Part shown: piece after piece, positions 17,015 to 26,468 of the stretch
Layout: each line of letters starts with the position of its first letter
Position numbering within the stretch: position 1 is the stretch's first letter
Assembly (NCBI RefSeq): GCF_000195275.1
Contig: NC_015385.1
Span: forward strand, 186,001-250,000
Reading direction: 5' to 3'
Source of the DNA: Treponema succinifaciens DSM 2489
GTDB taxonomy: Bacteria; Spirochaetota; Spirochaetia; Treponematales; Treponemataceae
DNA length: 64,000 nucleotides
Notes under the pieces: model-generated
Told to the model about the DNA's origin: nothing
What the model saw: the letters and a program-made list of their open reading frames with translations, nothing else
Database searches by the model: none
Made by a program: the position numbers and the translations under genes

Positions 17015-17512
17015 ATGAAAAACAATGTGATTTTGATTGGAATGCCTGGAGCCGGAAAAAGCACAGTTGGCGTTGTGCTTGCAAAACTCTTGAATTATAA
17101 ATTTGTTGACAGTGATATTGTGATTCAGCAGAAAATGAAGAAAAAACTCAATGAGCTGATTTTAGAGCAAGGTGCGGAATATTTTAAGAAGATTGAAAAT
17201 AAAATCAATTCCGGCTTGAATATAAAAAAATGTGTTGTTGCTACAGGCGGAAGCGTTGTTTTTGGAAAAGACGCAATGGAGCATTTTAAAAAAATCGGCA
17301 CAGTTGTTTATTTAAAAGCAAGTCTTGATTCCCTTGAAAAACGTCTTGGAGATTTGGACAAAAGAGGAGTTGTCCATAAACCGGGAGAAACTCTTTTGGA
17401 CATTTTTAATGAGCGTTCACCTCTTTATGAAAAATATGCGGATATAATTATAGACGAAAATGATTCAGAAATATCCAAGATTGCAATGAAAATAGAAACT
17501 GCTATTTTTTAG
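17015..17512 (+). CDS. shikimate kinase-like protein, atypical substrate residues
   Basis: 165 residues from the ATG at 17015. Walker A GMPGAGKST at 9-17, acidic VDSD at 31-34 and RSPLYEKYAD near the C-terminus place it in the shikimate kinase family, which phosphorylates shikimate in aromatic amino acid synthesis. Two usual substrate contacts differ: the FRxxE arginine is lysine (YFKKIE, K58), and the GGG motif reads GGS (78-80). It may be a paralogue with another substrate or weak activity. No other aro gene is nearby. The upstream start at 16973 would lie in the flanking direct repeat and is rejected; 17000 is possible. Confidence 0.75.
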   Translation: MKNNVILIGMPGAGKSTVGVVLAKLLNYKFVDSDIVIQQKMKKKLNELILEQGAEYFKKIENKINSGLNIKKCVVATGGSVVFGKDAMEHFKKIGTVVYLKASLDSLEKRLGDLDKRGVVHKPGETLLDIFNERSPLYEKYADIIIDENDSEISKIAMKIETAIF

Positions 17513-17515
17513 GAA

Positions 17516-19756
17516 TTATCTAAGTCCCAAAGTAATGCACCATTCCAGGCTTGAGTTCATGCTTCCGCCGAAGACTAAGTTTCCAAGAATCGTGTGAAGC
17601 ACAATGTAAAGGTCTCCTCCAGCTTCAAATTTTCTGCCCGCAAAAAGCCTTCCCTCAGGAGAGTCTTGGTCTATAAACGGGTCATAGTCTGAGCTTACCG
17701 CGGCTTTTGCTTCTGCCACAGCGAGCAACGGTATTCCTGAAAGATTTGTTATCTTTTGCCTGAAAGAAATTCCTGCAATTGCAAAGTCGCGTCTCAATGT
17801 TCCTGTTGGATAGCCGCTCATTCCGTCCGCACCTCCAAAATTACAGTAGCCGGAATTCAGCTCGTAAGGAAATCTGTTGCTGCAGAAAACAGAAGAAATT
17901 CCGATTGAATTTTTTTCGTCCGCAAGCTCAAATCTTTTTTCCGCTGAAAATCTAAAGTCGTAAATTGGGTCGTCTTGCATATCGTCTGTTTTTCCGCCGA
18001 AATTAAAAATAGATTCCAGCCTGCCGCCGTAAAGAGAAGCGTAATCGTTGTGCAGCGTTGTAAAAATAATTTCGCTGTGAAGATAGCTCGTGTTGTGCCA
18101 TTTTTCAGTTGCGATTAATTTTTCCGCGGAATATGCAATGCCGGCTTTTGCTGTAAAATAATCTGTGTGCCTGAATCTGATTCCGCCGAAAAGCTCAATG
18201 CCTCTGTCTTCTGCAATCGTTCTGTCGTTAAAGTAAATGTTTGTCGCCGGAGAACAGCTTCCGTACTTGAGTGAATTTTTAAAGTCAAGGCTCAATATGC
18301 TGTCTTTAAAATCCGCCAGCTTCGGGAAAAATTCAGTTTCAAAAGTTATTGTGTTTCCGAATGAAAGCCTGAAAAGGGATTCAATTGGAGTGCGCAAGAA
18401 AACTCCTGCCGTAAAATTTGGATCTACAGAAAGATATTGTTGAGGCTTGTAGCTTGCGACAGAAACAGATGAAGTTCCTGTGAAAAAAATCTGATTCATG
18501 TTCTGGTCGTAGTGGTTCGCAAGAATTTCAAGAGTTGTGGATTCGTCTTCGTTTTGGCTTAAAGAATAAGTGAGCGACGAAAGATGATAGTGCTCCTTAA
18601 GCTTGCCTAGTTTTTTTGTAAGCTGCTTTTTAGTTTTATCATTGAGCGTTTTCCCGAGAAATTTTTCAAATTCTTTTTCCGCGGGAATTGGAACTGGCTT
18701 GGAAAACGAAATGTCTTTTACGACAATTTTATCTATAGAAAAGTCCGGCATTTTGTTGTATTCACTTTCACGGTTGTAGTCCAGTTTTTCAAGTGTTCTT
18801 CCAGCTGATTCAATTTGCCTTGCAATCTGCGAAATTTTATCTTTGTTCTGCTGAACGCAAATTTCGCCTGCCCTTACAATTTGATGCGGTTTCATAAAAT
18901 CAAATGTGCTGAATTCTGAAAGATCCGGCCGCAAGACGATGTCCGCATAGCTGTACTGTTCAACCGCATTGTAAGAAATAATCAAATTGAAAATCTGCAC
19001 CGCCACAGAATAAAAGTCAGAAAGAGTTTCTGGAGGAGTATCAACAATGCTTGCAACGTCCATTGAAATTACGATGTCCGCGCCCATTTCCCGTGCAAGT
19101 TTGAGCGGAAGATTGTTTCTAAGTCCGCCGTCCATTGAGTACAAGCCTTTTTCCACTTGGGCTGGCGTAAAAACTGCTGGAATGGAAATGCTTGCTCTTA
19201 CCGCGTTTACAAGCGAGCCGCTTTTAAATATTAGTTCCCTGCCAGAAATAGCGTCTGTTCCAATTGCCCTGAACGGAATCGGAAGCTTGTCAAAATCTGT
19301 GATTGCAAGAACCCTGCTAAGGTGATTGGTAAGCTCGCAGATAATCTGCTGGTCGCCAATGATTCCAGGGGCGGAGCCGAATTTTCCGTCTGCAATTGAA
19401 AACGAAAGAGTTATGCCGTCTGTTTTTTTTGAAAATGCTTCGGGCGGAATTTTTTCTGGAGTTGAAGGGCGTTCATTCAAAATTGTCATAAAATCCATGG
19501 ACAAAAGAGTTTGTCTTATTTGCTTTGGAGTGTAGCCTGCCGCGTAAAGTGAGCCAATAAGCGCGCCCATGCTTGTTCCCAAAACCATATCCGGGCGGAT
19601 TCCTTCATTTTCCAAGGCTTCAAGAAGAGGAATTTCCGCAAAACCTTTTGCGCCGCCTCCGCTTAGAACCAGCGCAATCTTTGGACTTTTTGCAAATGAA
19701 AAACCGAATGTAAAAACAGAAAGCAAAACCGCCGAAACAACAGACTTAAAACTCAT
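17516..19756 (-). CDS. patatin-like phospholipase with C-terminal outer-membrane barrel
   Basis: 746 residues with a signal peptide ending near FAKS. The patatin domain has the oxyanion loop GGGAKG at 33-38, nucleophile motif GTSMG at 60-64 (Ser62) and DGG with Asp209, a complete Ser-Asp dyad. Residues about 330-420 look like a POTRA domain, and the last 300 residues are rich in beta-strands ending ITLGLR, like the BamA/PlpD barrel. This is the PlpD-type (type Vd) layout, in which a phospholipase is carried by its own barrel. It ends four bases from the kinase-like gene, convergently. Confidence 0.88.
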   Translation of the reverse strand: MSFKSVVSAVLLSVFTFGFSFAKSPKIALVLSGGGAKGFAEIPLLEALENEGIRPDMVLGTSMGALIGSLYAAGYTPKQIRQTLLSMDFMTILNERPSTPEKIPPEAFSKKTDGITLSFSIADGKFGSAPGIIGDQQIICELTNHLSRVLAITDFDKLPIPFRAIGTDAISGRELIFKSGSLVNAVRASISIPAVFTPAQVEKGLYSMDGGLRNNLPLKLAREMGADIVISMDVASIVDTPPETLSDFYSVAVQIFNLIISYNAVEQYSYADIVLRPDLSEFSTFDFMKPHQIVRAGEICVQQNKDKISQIARQIESAGRTLEKLDYNRESEYNKMPDFSIDKIVVKDISFSKPVPIPAEKEFEKFLGKTLNDKTKKQLTKKLGKLKEHYHLSSLTYSLSQNEDESTTLEILANHYDQNMNQIFFTGTSSVSVASYKPQQYLSVDPNFTAGVFLRTPIESLFRLSFGNTITFETEFFPKLADFKDSILSLDFKNSLKYGSCSPATNIYFNDRTIAEDRGIELFGGIRFRHTDYFTAKAGIAYSAEKLIATEKWHNTSYLHSEIIFTTLHNDYASLYGGRLESIFNFGGKTDDMQDDPIYDFRFSAEKRFELADEKNSIGISSVFCSNRFPYELNSGYCNFGGADGMSGYPTGTLRRDFAIAGISFRQKITNLSGIPLLAVAEAKAAVSSDYDPFIDQDSPEGRLFAGRKFEAGGDLYIVLHTILGNLVFGGSMNSSLEWCITLGLR

Positions 19757-19862
19757 GGCAAAAGAATATCATTTAGTAGAAAAAAAATCAAAAAAATGCC
19801 CTCAAATGCTGACAAAAAGAATATTTTAAATCATAATTATAAGGACTGTTGTTTTACGGTGC

Positions 19863-19949
19863 AGATTATCTGGTCAAGCCGGATAATGACAAGGTGATAG
19901 CATTTACTGACAAAAAAACTGTCATTCCCGCGCAGCGACACGGGAATCC
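19863..19949. repeat. two dispersed hairpin repeats upstream of a G-tract lipoprotein
   Basis: AGATTATC ... GGATAATGACA (19863-19891) and TGTCATTCCCG ... CGGGAATCC (19920-19949) are two units of the dispersed hairpin family. They lie 20 bases upstream of the lipoprotein start at 19969. The same pairing of units occurs upstream of the lipoprotein genes at 57006 and 60464. Confidence 0.75.
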
Positions 19950-19968
19950 CTGACAAAGGAGGAACATT

Positions 19969-21442
19969 ATGAAAAAACTGATTTTTTCTATTTTACCAGC
20001 ATTTTTGTTCGCATTTATTTCGTGCATGAACATGAGCTCCGGCTCCGGCGAAAACGGCTCTGTCCGTGTTGTCCTGCCCGGAAGCGGTCGCGCCACATAC
20101 ACTTACAGCAAAAACAACGCCGACAAATTCATTGTGCGCCTTTATAATGACGACGACTTTGACCAAACCGAGAAAGGAACTGTGGGGGGGGGTAATAGAG
20201 TTTGGCGACCTGGAGCCGGGAAAATACACTGCCACAGCGGAAGCCTGGAACGCAGGCGAAAACATCCTTGAAGGCAGCGGAAGCACAGAGATTACCGTAA
20301 GAGCCGGTGAAACCACAGACTGCAATATTGCAATGATTCTTGAGGGGCAAACCGCGTACTATTCAAAGTATATGATTCTTACGGATTATTCCAACATAAA
20401 GAAACTTTATAATTACACAACAATGCAAGAAATATATATAGAAGGCCTTACTTTAGGTGAAGCCCCCTACAATCCCGTGGAAGATAGAGAAGGCAAAATA
20501 TACTATATAAGAGATGACACTTTACATAGAAACGATGAGCCATTATTATCACAGATTGACGCATCAAATCTTATAAAAAACCCTCTTTATTATGACAGCA
20601 CAACAGACAGCCTTTGGCTTGCATCATTTGGTTCTGACAAGAGTTCTGTGAATTTTTCAGTTTTCGAAAATCCATCGGCTGCGACATCAAAGCCAGATCC
20701 ATACAAAATATCATACGATGGTAGCTATTCAAATATTACTTCTTGCCAAGCGTTTGCAGTCAAAGAAGATAACATTTACATTGCTTACAATAATTTAAAT
20801 ATTTTGCTTACAAAAAAAAATAATTCTAGTAATACAGAACCTAACATTACTCTTTCCAGCATTACTCCGGCTCTTTCCGGCGAAGTTACAGACATGGCGG
20901 TTCTTGAAGACGGAACAGTGGCAGTTCTTGTAAACGAAAAAAGTTTAAATCCTGCAAATCAATTTACTTTAAATGATGGTTGTACAGTATACAGCCGCGG
21001 CGCGCTCGTTCTTTTGTCTTCGGACTTGTCTAAAGTTGAAAAAGTTCTAGGCTGGACAGCTTCTCCAAGAACAATAAGCGCAACTGGTGAAGATACAAAA
21101 AATCCTGTAAAAGAATGGACATCAATCACTGCTTACATTCCAGATTATGCCGAGCGCAATTCGCACTTTTACGGGCCAATGCGCATTGTAGCAATCCGCC
21201 CTAAGGAGCTTGTGATTGCAGACTGCGGCGCAAACTTTGTCCTTGCTGACTACAAAGAGCATAGGCAGGGTAAGATGTTCACGCACAACAGGCTAATGAC
21301 CGTAAACCTGCGCAACTTTGCCATAGGCTGCAAAAAAGAATTCAGAGAAGATGAGCTAAAATTCCAGAACCTTAGCATCAGTGGCAATATTGAAGTAAGC
21401 ACAAGCGGCGACTGGAGCAATAAATACGTAGACGAAAAATAA
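19969..21442 (+). CDS. phase-variable lipoprotein (locus A), G9 tract out of frame
   Basis: The first frame gives a lipoprotein signal ending in FISCMN, then VRVVLPGSGRATYTYS. It runs into a nine-G run at 20184-20192, after which it reads nonsense and stops at 20271. The next frame continues at the same point with VIEFGDLEPGKYTATAEAW and is open to 21442. Removing one G joins them into a 490-residue protein. The C-terminal part is homologous to locus B (YIPDYAERNSHFYGPMRIVA, KELVIADCGAN, HNR). As written the gene is OFF. AGGAGGAAC precedes the ATG. Surface exposure is inferred; function unknown. Confidence 0.85.
20184..20192 (+). repeat. G9 homopolymer tract inside locus A
   Basis: Nine consecutive Gs within the GGG-coding stretch after TVG. 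With eight Gs the reading continues as TVGGVIEFGDLEPG; with nine it is shifted. Confidence 0.9.
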
Positions 21443-21552
21443 AGCAACTATATTGCCCCTTATTTTTAAACATAGTTACTATATTTGCTCAACGGACTGG
21501 GTACGTTTTTTATCGTTGTTTTGACATTTCAGTGCTTTCTGTCATAAAAGCT

Positions 21553-21750
21553 GAAGTAATACTTCCTAAGACCCTGAGTAATACTTCCTAAGACCCGTAG
21601 CGATACTTCCTAAGAGGCTGAGTAATACTTCCTAAGACCCTAAGGAATACTCTCTAAGGGCCTTAGGAATACTTACTTCAGGTCTTAGGGATATTCACTT
21701 CAGGTCTTAGGAATACTCACTTCAGGAGTTAGGAAGTATTCCTTCAGCGG
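21553..21750. repeat. 22-bp tandem array with inverted halves
   Basis: Nine consecutive 22-base units. Units 1-4 share AATACTTCCTAAGACCC; units 6-8 share TTAGGAATACTCACTTCAGG and relatives, which is the reverse complement of the first type. The array is thus a large imperfect palindrome of about 200 bases between the locus A stop and tex. No ORF crosses it. If transcribed it would fold into a long hairpin. Confidence 0.85.
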
Positions 21751-21816
21751 CAATGTTTTCCTCCCTCCAAAAGTTCCACTTTACGCAAGGTTGTTTTTTT
21801 CGTAAAATAACGTCCT

Positions 21817-24171
21817 ATGGAATTTACTCAAGAGAAAATCGACTCGTTGACAGTCAATGAAGTTGAAATTATGAAAAAAATCGCTGAGGAGCTGAATATA
21901 AAAGTTCCTCAGGTAAGCGCGGTCATCAGCCTTGTTCAGGAAGGATGTACTATTCCTTTTATTGCACGTTATCGCAAAGAAAAGCACGGCTCTCTTGATG
22001 AGCTTCAGGTGCGTGAATGCGACCACTTGTTTACTTCCTATAAAAACCTGGAAGAACGCCGCCTTGAAATTGTAAAAGGCATATTTAACCAGAACAAACT
22101 CACTGAATCTTTGTACAATGCCGCAATGGGAGCCAAAACTCTTTCTGAGCTTGAAGACTTGTGGGCGCCATTTAAAAAGAAGAAAAAGACACGCGGAATG
22201 GTTGCGCAGGAAAAAGGACTTGAGCCTTTGGCAGATGCCATGTATGACCTTGATGACGCTGCTCTTCTTGAAAAGGCAAAGGAATTCATAAAGACAGATA
22301 ACGAGGATTCGGCTTTAAATGTTGAAACTTCGGAAGATGCGATTGCCGGCGCAAAGGATATTGTTGCCGAGCGTGTTGCTCAGGATTCCAAGAACCGCGA
22401 AACAGTCCATTCGCTTTATATGGAAACCGGCTCAATTGTCACAAAAGGAATTGTTCCAGACGGACAGGATGCCGAGACTGTTGAAAAAACTTCTACATAT
22501 AAAATGTACTGGGATTACAGCGAACCGTTGAATCAGGTTAAGCCGCATAGAATTCTTGCAATCAACCGTGCAGAACGTGAAGGCGCGCTTGAAGTTACAA
22601 TTTCTGTTGATGTTGACGAGGCTGTAAAAGTTATTCAGAAAAAATACACAATTAACAACAAGGCTTTTTCTGAAGCTATTGAAGACGGAGTTGTGCGCCT
22701 TTTAAGCCCTGCTGTTGTGCGTGAAATCCGAAGCGATGAAACTGATGAAGCTGACGAGCATGGAATTGGAATTTTCAGTGAAAACTTAAAGAACCTCCTG
22801 ATGACTCAGCCTATAAAAGGTAGCCGCGTTCTTGGTGTTGACCCTGGAATCCGCACTGGAACAAAATGCGCCGCCCTTGATGAAACTGGAAAATATCTGG
22901 GCTACTTTTTGATTAAGCAGGTTGCAGATCCAGAAGGCTCATATAAAGCAATCAATGATGCGATTGACAAGTACGATATTCAGGTTGTCGCAGTCGGAAA
23001 CGGAACAGGAAGCCAGGAAGTTCAGGCGATTGTAAGCAAGGTAATCAGCGAAAATTATTCTGATGTTATGTATACTGTTGTTGATGAGTCCGGAGCCTCT
23101 GTTTATTCTGCAAGCGACATTGCCCGCGAGGAATTCCCGGAACTTGACCTTACAATCCGCGGCGCAATTTCAATGGGAAGAAGATTGCAGGATCCTCTTG
23201 CCGAGCTTGTAAAAATCGACCCGAAGGCAATCGGTGTTGGACTTTACCAGCACGATGTAAACCAGAAAAAACTTTCGGATACTTTGGATGAAGTAGTTGG
23301 CTCTGTTGTAAATCAGGTTGGCGTGAACTTGAACACTGCGAGCGCAAGCCTTTTAAAATATGTTTCTGGAATCAACAGTTCTCTTGCAAAAAAAATTGTT
23401 GCCTACCGTGATACAAACGGAAAAATAACAAGCCGCGAGGATTTGAAAAAAGTTTCGGGGCTTGGACCAAAGGCATTTGAGCAGTGCGCGGGATTCTTGA
23501 AAATTCCAGAAAGTTCAAATCCGCTTGATAACACTTGGGTTCACCCGGAAAACTACGAAGTTGCAAAAGAAGTTCTTCCGCTTGTTCAGAAAAAAGAAAA
23601 GATTTCCGCAGAGCTGAAAAAGCAGCTGGAAGAAAAATACAGTGTCGGCGAAACTACAATTAACGATATTGTTGAAGAGCTTGCAAAACCTAACCGTGAT
23701 CCGCGCGACGGCTATCCTGCTCCAATCATGCAGAAAGGCGTTTTGAACTTTGAAGACCTCAAGGTTGGAATGAAAGTTACCGGCAAGATTAAAAATGTTG
23801 TTGACTTTGGCGCGTTTGTAGATATCGGTTTGCATGAAACTGGACTTATTCACATTTCTGAGCTTAGCGACAGTTTTGTTTCTGATCCAATGGACGTAAT
23901 CAAGGTTGGCGATGTAAAGGAATTTACAATAATCGATTTGGACACAGACCGAAAAAGAATCAGCCTTTCATTAAAATCTGATGCTGCAAGCCGTCCTGCT
24001 GGAGGAGTTTCTTCTGGTGCAAAGAAAAAAGTTGTGGTTGTGAAAAAACATTCAGCTTCTGGGGAAAAGACTTCGTTCGATAAGAATAGAAAGCCTCGCC
24101 ATGAAAAGCAGAATTTTGGCAGCGACGACGGAATGTACTATAATCCATTTGCGGCATTGCTCAAGAAGTAA
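21817..24171 (+). CDS. tex: Tex-family RNA-binding transcription accessory protein
   Basis: 784 residues, the normal Tex length. An N-terminal helical region (VPQVSAVISLVQEGCTIPFI, ARYRKEKHGSLDELQVR) is followed by a YqgF-like RNase H fold near 337 (VLGVDPGIRTGTKCAALDE). Paired helix-hairpin-helix motifs occupy about 500-560 (VGVNLNTASASLLKYVSGI) and an S1 domain about 651-722 (DFGAFVDIGLHETGLIHISE). A basic tail follows. Tex binds nucleic acid and influences transcription; its exact role is unsettled. The gene appears monocistronic, with a large inverted-repeat array upstream and a long hairpin downstream. Confidence 0.96.
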   Translation: MEFTQEKIDSLTVNEVEIMKKIAEELNIKVPQVSAVISLVQEGCTIPFIARYRKEKHGSLDELQVRECDHLFTSYKNLEERRLEIVKGIFNQNKLTESLYNAAMGAKTLSELEDLWAPFKKKKKTRGMVAQEKGLEPLADAMYDLDDAALLEKAKEFIKTDNEDSALNVETSEDAIAGAKDIVAERVAQDSKNRETVHSLYMETGSIVTKGIVPDGQDAETVEKTSTYKMYWDYSEPLNQVKPHRILAINRAEREGALEVTISVDVDEAVKVIQKKYTINNKAFSEAIEDGVVRLLSPAVVREIRSDETDEADEHGIGIFSENLKNLLMTQPIKGSRVLGVDPGIRTGTKCAALDETGKYLGYFLIKQVADPEGSYKAINDAIDKYDIQVVAVGNGTGSQEVQAIVSKVISENYSDVMYTVVDESGASVYSASDIAREEFPELDLTIRGAISMGRRLQDPLAELVKIDPKAIGVGLYQHDVNQKKLSDTLDEVVGSVVNQVGVNLNTASASLLKYVSGINSSLAKKIVAYRDTNGKITSREDLKKVSGLGPKAFEQCAGFLKIPESSNPLDNTWVHPENYEVAKEVLPLVQKKEKISAELKKQLEEKYSVGETTINDIVEELAKPNRDPRDGYPAPIMQKGVLNFEDLKVGMKVTGKIKNVVDFGAFVDIGLHETGLIHISELSDSFVSDPMDVIKVGDVKEFTIIDLDTDRKRISLSLKSDAASRPAGGVSSGAKKKVVVVKKHSASGEKTSFDKNRKPRHEKQNFGSDDGMYYNPFAALLKK

Positions 24172-24241
24172 AAAATGCTAAAAGCCTAAAAGCTTGTGCT
24201 TTGCAATGTGCATTTTTGGAACAAGTTTTTCAGGCTGACTG

Positions 24242-24294
24242 TAATAACAATTTGCCTTGGCTACTTTTTTAGGCGGCGGGGCAAATTGTTATTA
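24242..24294 (+). terminator. long hairpin after tex
   Basis: TAATAACAATTTGCC (24242-24256) and GGCAAATTGTTATTA (24280-24294) form a perfect 15-bp stem with a 23-base loop. There is no strong T-run downstream, so it may be a transcript-end stabiliser or weak terminator. Confidence 0.6.
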
Positions 24295-24310
24295 AAAACA
24301 GATATTGCTA

Positions 24311-24339
24311 TTGACACTCGCTGTTATTTTTCATATTAT
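24311..24339 (+). promoter_or_regulatory. promoter of the initiator tRNA gene
   Basis: TTGACA (24311-24316), a 17-base spacer and TATTAT (24334-24339) lie 17 bases before the tRNA 5' end. Confidence 0.8.
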
Positions 24340-24356
24340 ATAAGAACATATTACGA

Positions 24357-24429
24357 CGCTGGGTAGAGCAGTTGGCAGCTCGTCGGGCTCATAACCCGGA
24401 GGCCGTTGGTTCAAGTCCAACCCCAGCTA
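24357..24429 (+). tRNA. initiator tRNA-fMet (CAU)
   Basis: The sequence folds as a cloverleaf: D stem GAGC/GCTC, anticodon stem and loop TCGGG-CTCATAA-CCCGG with a CAT anticodon, and T arm GTTGG-TTCAAGT-CCAAC. Three consecutive G-C pairs in the anticodon stem and an unpaired first acceptor base (C1 opposite T72) are initiator features; most bacterial initiators have C1-A72. CCA is not encoded. A terminator follows directly. Confidence 0.9.
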
Positions 24430-24435
24430 TAAAAA

Positions 24436-24463
24436 ACTTCAGATTCGCTCTGAAGTTTTTTTT
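24436..24463 (+). terminator. tRNA terminator
   Basis: ACTTCAGA (24436-24443) pairs with TCTGAAGT (24449-24456), followed by eight Ts. An exact second copy lies inside the duplicated segment ending at 24652. Confidence 0.9.
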
Positions 24464-24510
24464 GTTTTAAATCCATCTGTTTGGACTTGAAGCGAAACTT
24501 GCGCCGACCA
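24460..24510 (+). repeat. left 51-bp island-flanking repeat
   Basis: This 51-base stretch (starting TTTTGTTTTAAATCCAT, ending TTGCGCCGACCA) recurs at 38631-38681 in the same orientation with 44 of 51 bases identical. The two copies bracket the restriction-modification island. Confidence 0.75.
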
Positions 24511-24725
24511 AATGGGAGGAAGAGCAGACAGGAAGTCTGCGTAAGCAAGTGAAGCCGGGCTGGAATATTGACGCAGGACGCGGAAATATGGAAGCCAAGT
24601 CCAACCCCAGCTATAAAAAACTTCAGATTCGCTCTGAAGTTTTTTTTGTTTTGAAACACTTGTCCTATGATAACAACCTTTTTTTCGTGCTATAATCAAC
24701 GCAGAAATATTTTTTGGAAGAAACA

Positions 24726-26468
24726 ATGACCGACTCAGAACTCAAAACCTTAAAAGACAACCTCTGGCACGCTGCAGATGTTCTTCGTGCCGGAGCACAC
24801 CTTGCGGCAAATAAATACGGACAGCCAATTTTAGGACTCATCTTTTTGCGTTATGCAGACATTCTTTATAAACAGCACAAAGCAGAAATAGAGGCCGAAT
24901 ACAATAAATCAAAAGGTACGCGAGCCGAAAAATCCATAAAGGACATTTCAATCAAATACTGTGGCTTTTACCTTCCGCCAGAAGCTTACTACACAACAAT
25001 TAACGATGCGCCCGATGATGCAAACAAAGCAACCCTTGTAAAAAAGGCGATGGAGACAATAGAACGCGAAAACGAAAAGATGGACGGAGTTCTTCCAAAA
25101 GAAGTGTACGGTCAGCTTGTGCCCGAAGAAGAACCGGAACTTCTTTCCAACATCATGCGCATCTTTATGGATATCCCCGAAAATATCAGCGTAGACCTCT
25201 TTGGCGAAATCTACGAATTCTTCCTTGGCGAGTTTGCCCTTCAGGAAGGAAAAGACGGCGGAACCTTCTATACACCTGCAACCGTAGTCCGCTACATGGT
25301 AGAAGTTCTCCAGCCACAGAATGGCGAAAAGAAAATCTTAGACCCTGCCTGTGGTTCCGGAGGTATGTTTGTTCAGGCAGTCCGCTTTATGCACCGCCAT
25401 AACAAAGCTTCGGACGAAGTAATGAAATTCCGCTGCTACGGCGTAGAAAAAGAACCCGACACCGTAAAGCTTGCAAAAATGAATCTTCTTTTGAACAATG
25501 TCCGCGGTGAAATCGTAGAAGCAAACTCCTTCTATTCAGACCCTCACAACGCAGTAGGCAACTTTGATTACGTAATGGCAAATCCACCTTTCAACGTAGA
25601 CGAAGTTGTTTACGACAAAGTAAAAGACGACCCGCGCTTTAACATCTACGGAGTTCCAAAGAATAAATCCAAAACCGCCAAAAAAGGCAGCGACAAAAAA
25701 GAAACAGTTCCAAACGCAAACTATCTCTGGATAAGTTATTTTGCAAGCAGCCTCAATCAGACAGGAAAAGCAGCCCTCGTTATGGCAAACTCCGCAAGCG
25801 ATGCCGGTGGTTCAGAACTCGAAATCCGCAAGAAGATGATAGAAGAAGGAATCATCAGCCAGATGGTAACGCTCCCAAGCAATATGTTTTCTTCCGTTAC
25901 ACTTCCTGCAACCCTCTGGTTCTTCGACAAACAGAAAACTCAGGATGCTCAGAAAAAAGACAAAATCCTTTTTATAGATGCACGCTCAATCTTTACACAG
26001 GTAGACCGCGCTCACAGAAAGTTCAGCGACGAACAGATAAAAAATCTGGGAATCATCACCCGGCTCTACAACGGCGACACACAGGCCTTTAAAGACCTTA
26101 TAGCAGAATACACCGCTGCCCTTAAAGCCGCACCAGAGACAAGCGATGACAAAGAAGTAAAAACAAAAGCCTACTGGCAGACACAGATAGACTGGCTCAA
26201 CGAACGCTTCCCGGACGGCACCTACACCGATGTAATAGGCCTTTGCAAAGCAGCCACCATAGAAGGCGAAGACGGCATCCGCGATCAGGATTATTCCCTC
26301 AACGCCGGCCGCTACGTAGGAGTTGTAATCGAAGACGACGGCATGACAGAAGATGAGTTCAAAGCCAAAATACTGGGCCTCAACACCGAACTTACCGGCT
26401 TAAGCAAAGAAGCCGCAACTCTCGAAAAACAGATTGCAGATAATTTGAAGGAGTTGTTTGGGGAATGA
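24726..26468 (+). CDS. hsdM: type I restriction-modification methyltransferase subunit HsdM
   Basis: 580 residues from the ATG at 24726 (GGAAG seven bases upstream; the TTG at 24714 is rejected). The N-terminal helical domain (LWHAADVLRAGAHLAANKYG) is followed by the SAM-binding motif DPACGSGGMF near 205 and the catalytic NPPF near 286, so it is an N6-adenine methyltransferase. With HsdS it methylates, and with HsdR it forms the restriction complex; both are in this island. Codon use is richer in C-ending codons than in the AT-rich central genes of the island, a mosaic sign. Confidence 0.96.
   Translation: MTDSELKTLKDNLWHAADVLRAGAHLAANKYGQPILGLIFLRYADILYKQHKAEIEAEYNKSKGTRAEKSIKDISIKYCGFYLPPEAYYTTINDAPDDANKATLVKKAMETIERENEKMDGVLPKEVYGQLVPEEEPELLSNIMRIFMDIPENISVDLFGEIYEFFLGEFALQEGKDGGTFYTPATVVRYMVEVLQPQNGEKKILDPACGSGGMFVQAVRFMHRHNKASDEVMKFRCYGVEKEPDTVKLAKMNLLLNNVRGEIVEANSFYSDPHNAVGNFDYVMANPPFNVDEVVYDKVKDDPRFNIYGVPKNKSKTAKKGSDKKETVPNANYLWISYFASSLNQTGKAALVMANSASDAGGSELEIRKKMIEEGIISQMVTLPSNMFSSVTLPATLWFFDKQKTQDAQKKDKILFIDARSIFTQVDRAHRKFSDEQIKNLGIITRLYNGDTQAFKDLIAEYTAALKAAPETSDDKEVKTKAYWQTQIDWLNERFPDGTYTDVIGLCKAATIEGEDGIRDQDYSLNAGRYVGVVIEDDGMTEDEFKAKILGLNTELTGLSKEAATLEKQIADNLKELFGE

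Larger units (their letters stand above)
24412..24652 (+). repeat. 57-bp direct duplication of the tRNA 3' end and its terminator
   Basis: 24412-24468 and 24596-24652 are identical over 57 bases. They cover the last 18 bases of tRNA-fMet (CAAGTCCAACCCCAGCTA) and the terminator after it. The second copy has no tRNA body before it. This is the pattern left when an element integrates into a tRNA 3' end. The ~130 bases between the copies hold no recognisable gene. Confidence 0.85.

Noticed and set aside
20184-20192. Simple sequencing error as the cause of the locus A frameshift
   Set aside because: Not excluded, but the same tract type in a second gene (locus C) with the same G9/OFF state, and two in-frame G8 homologues, fit length variation better; raw reads would decide.
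20066-21442. Separate gene starting at 20066
   Set aside because: The first 40 codons are an out-of-frame reading of the locus A signal region; homology with locus B begins only after the G tract, so this is the continuation of the gene at 19969.
21553-21750. CRISPR array
   Set aside because: Units are 22 bases with no spacers between them, they are degenerate and invert midway, and there are no cas genes in the window.
24411-24726. Minus-strand ORFs around the duplicated tRNA end
   Set aside because: They encode reverse-strand readings of the tRNA and terminator repeat and have no independent support.
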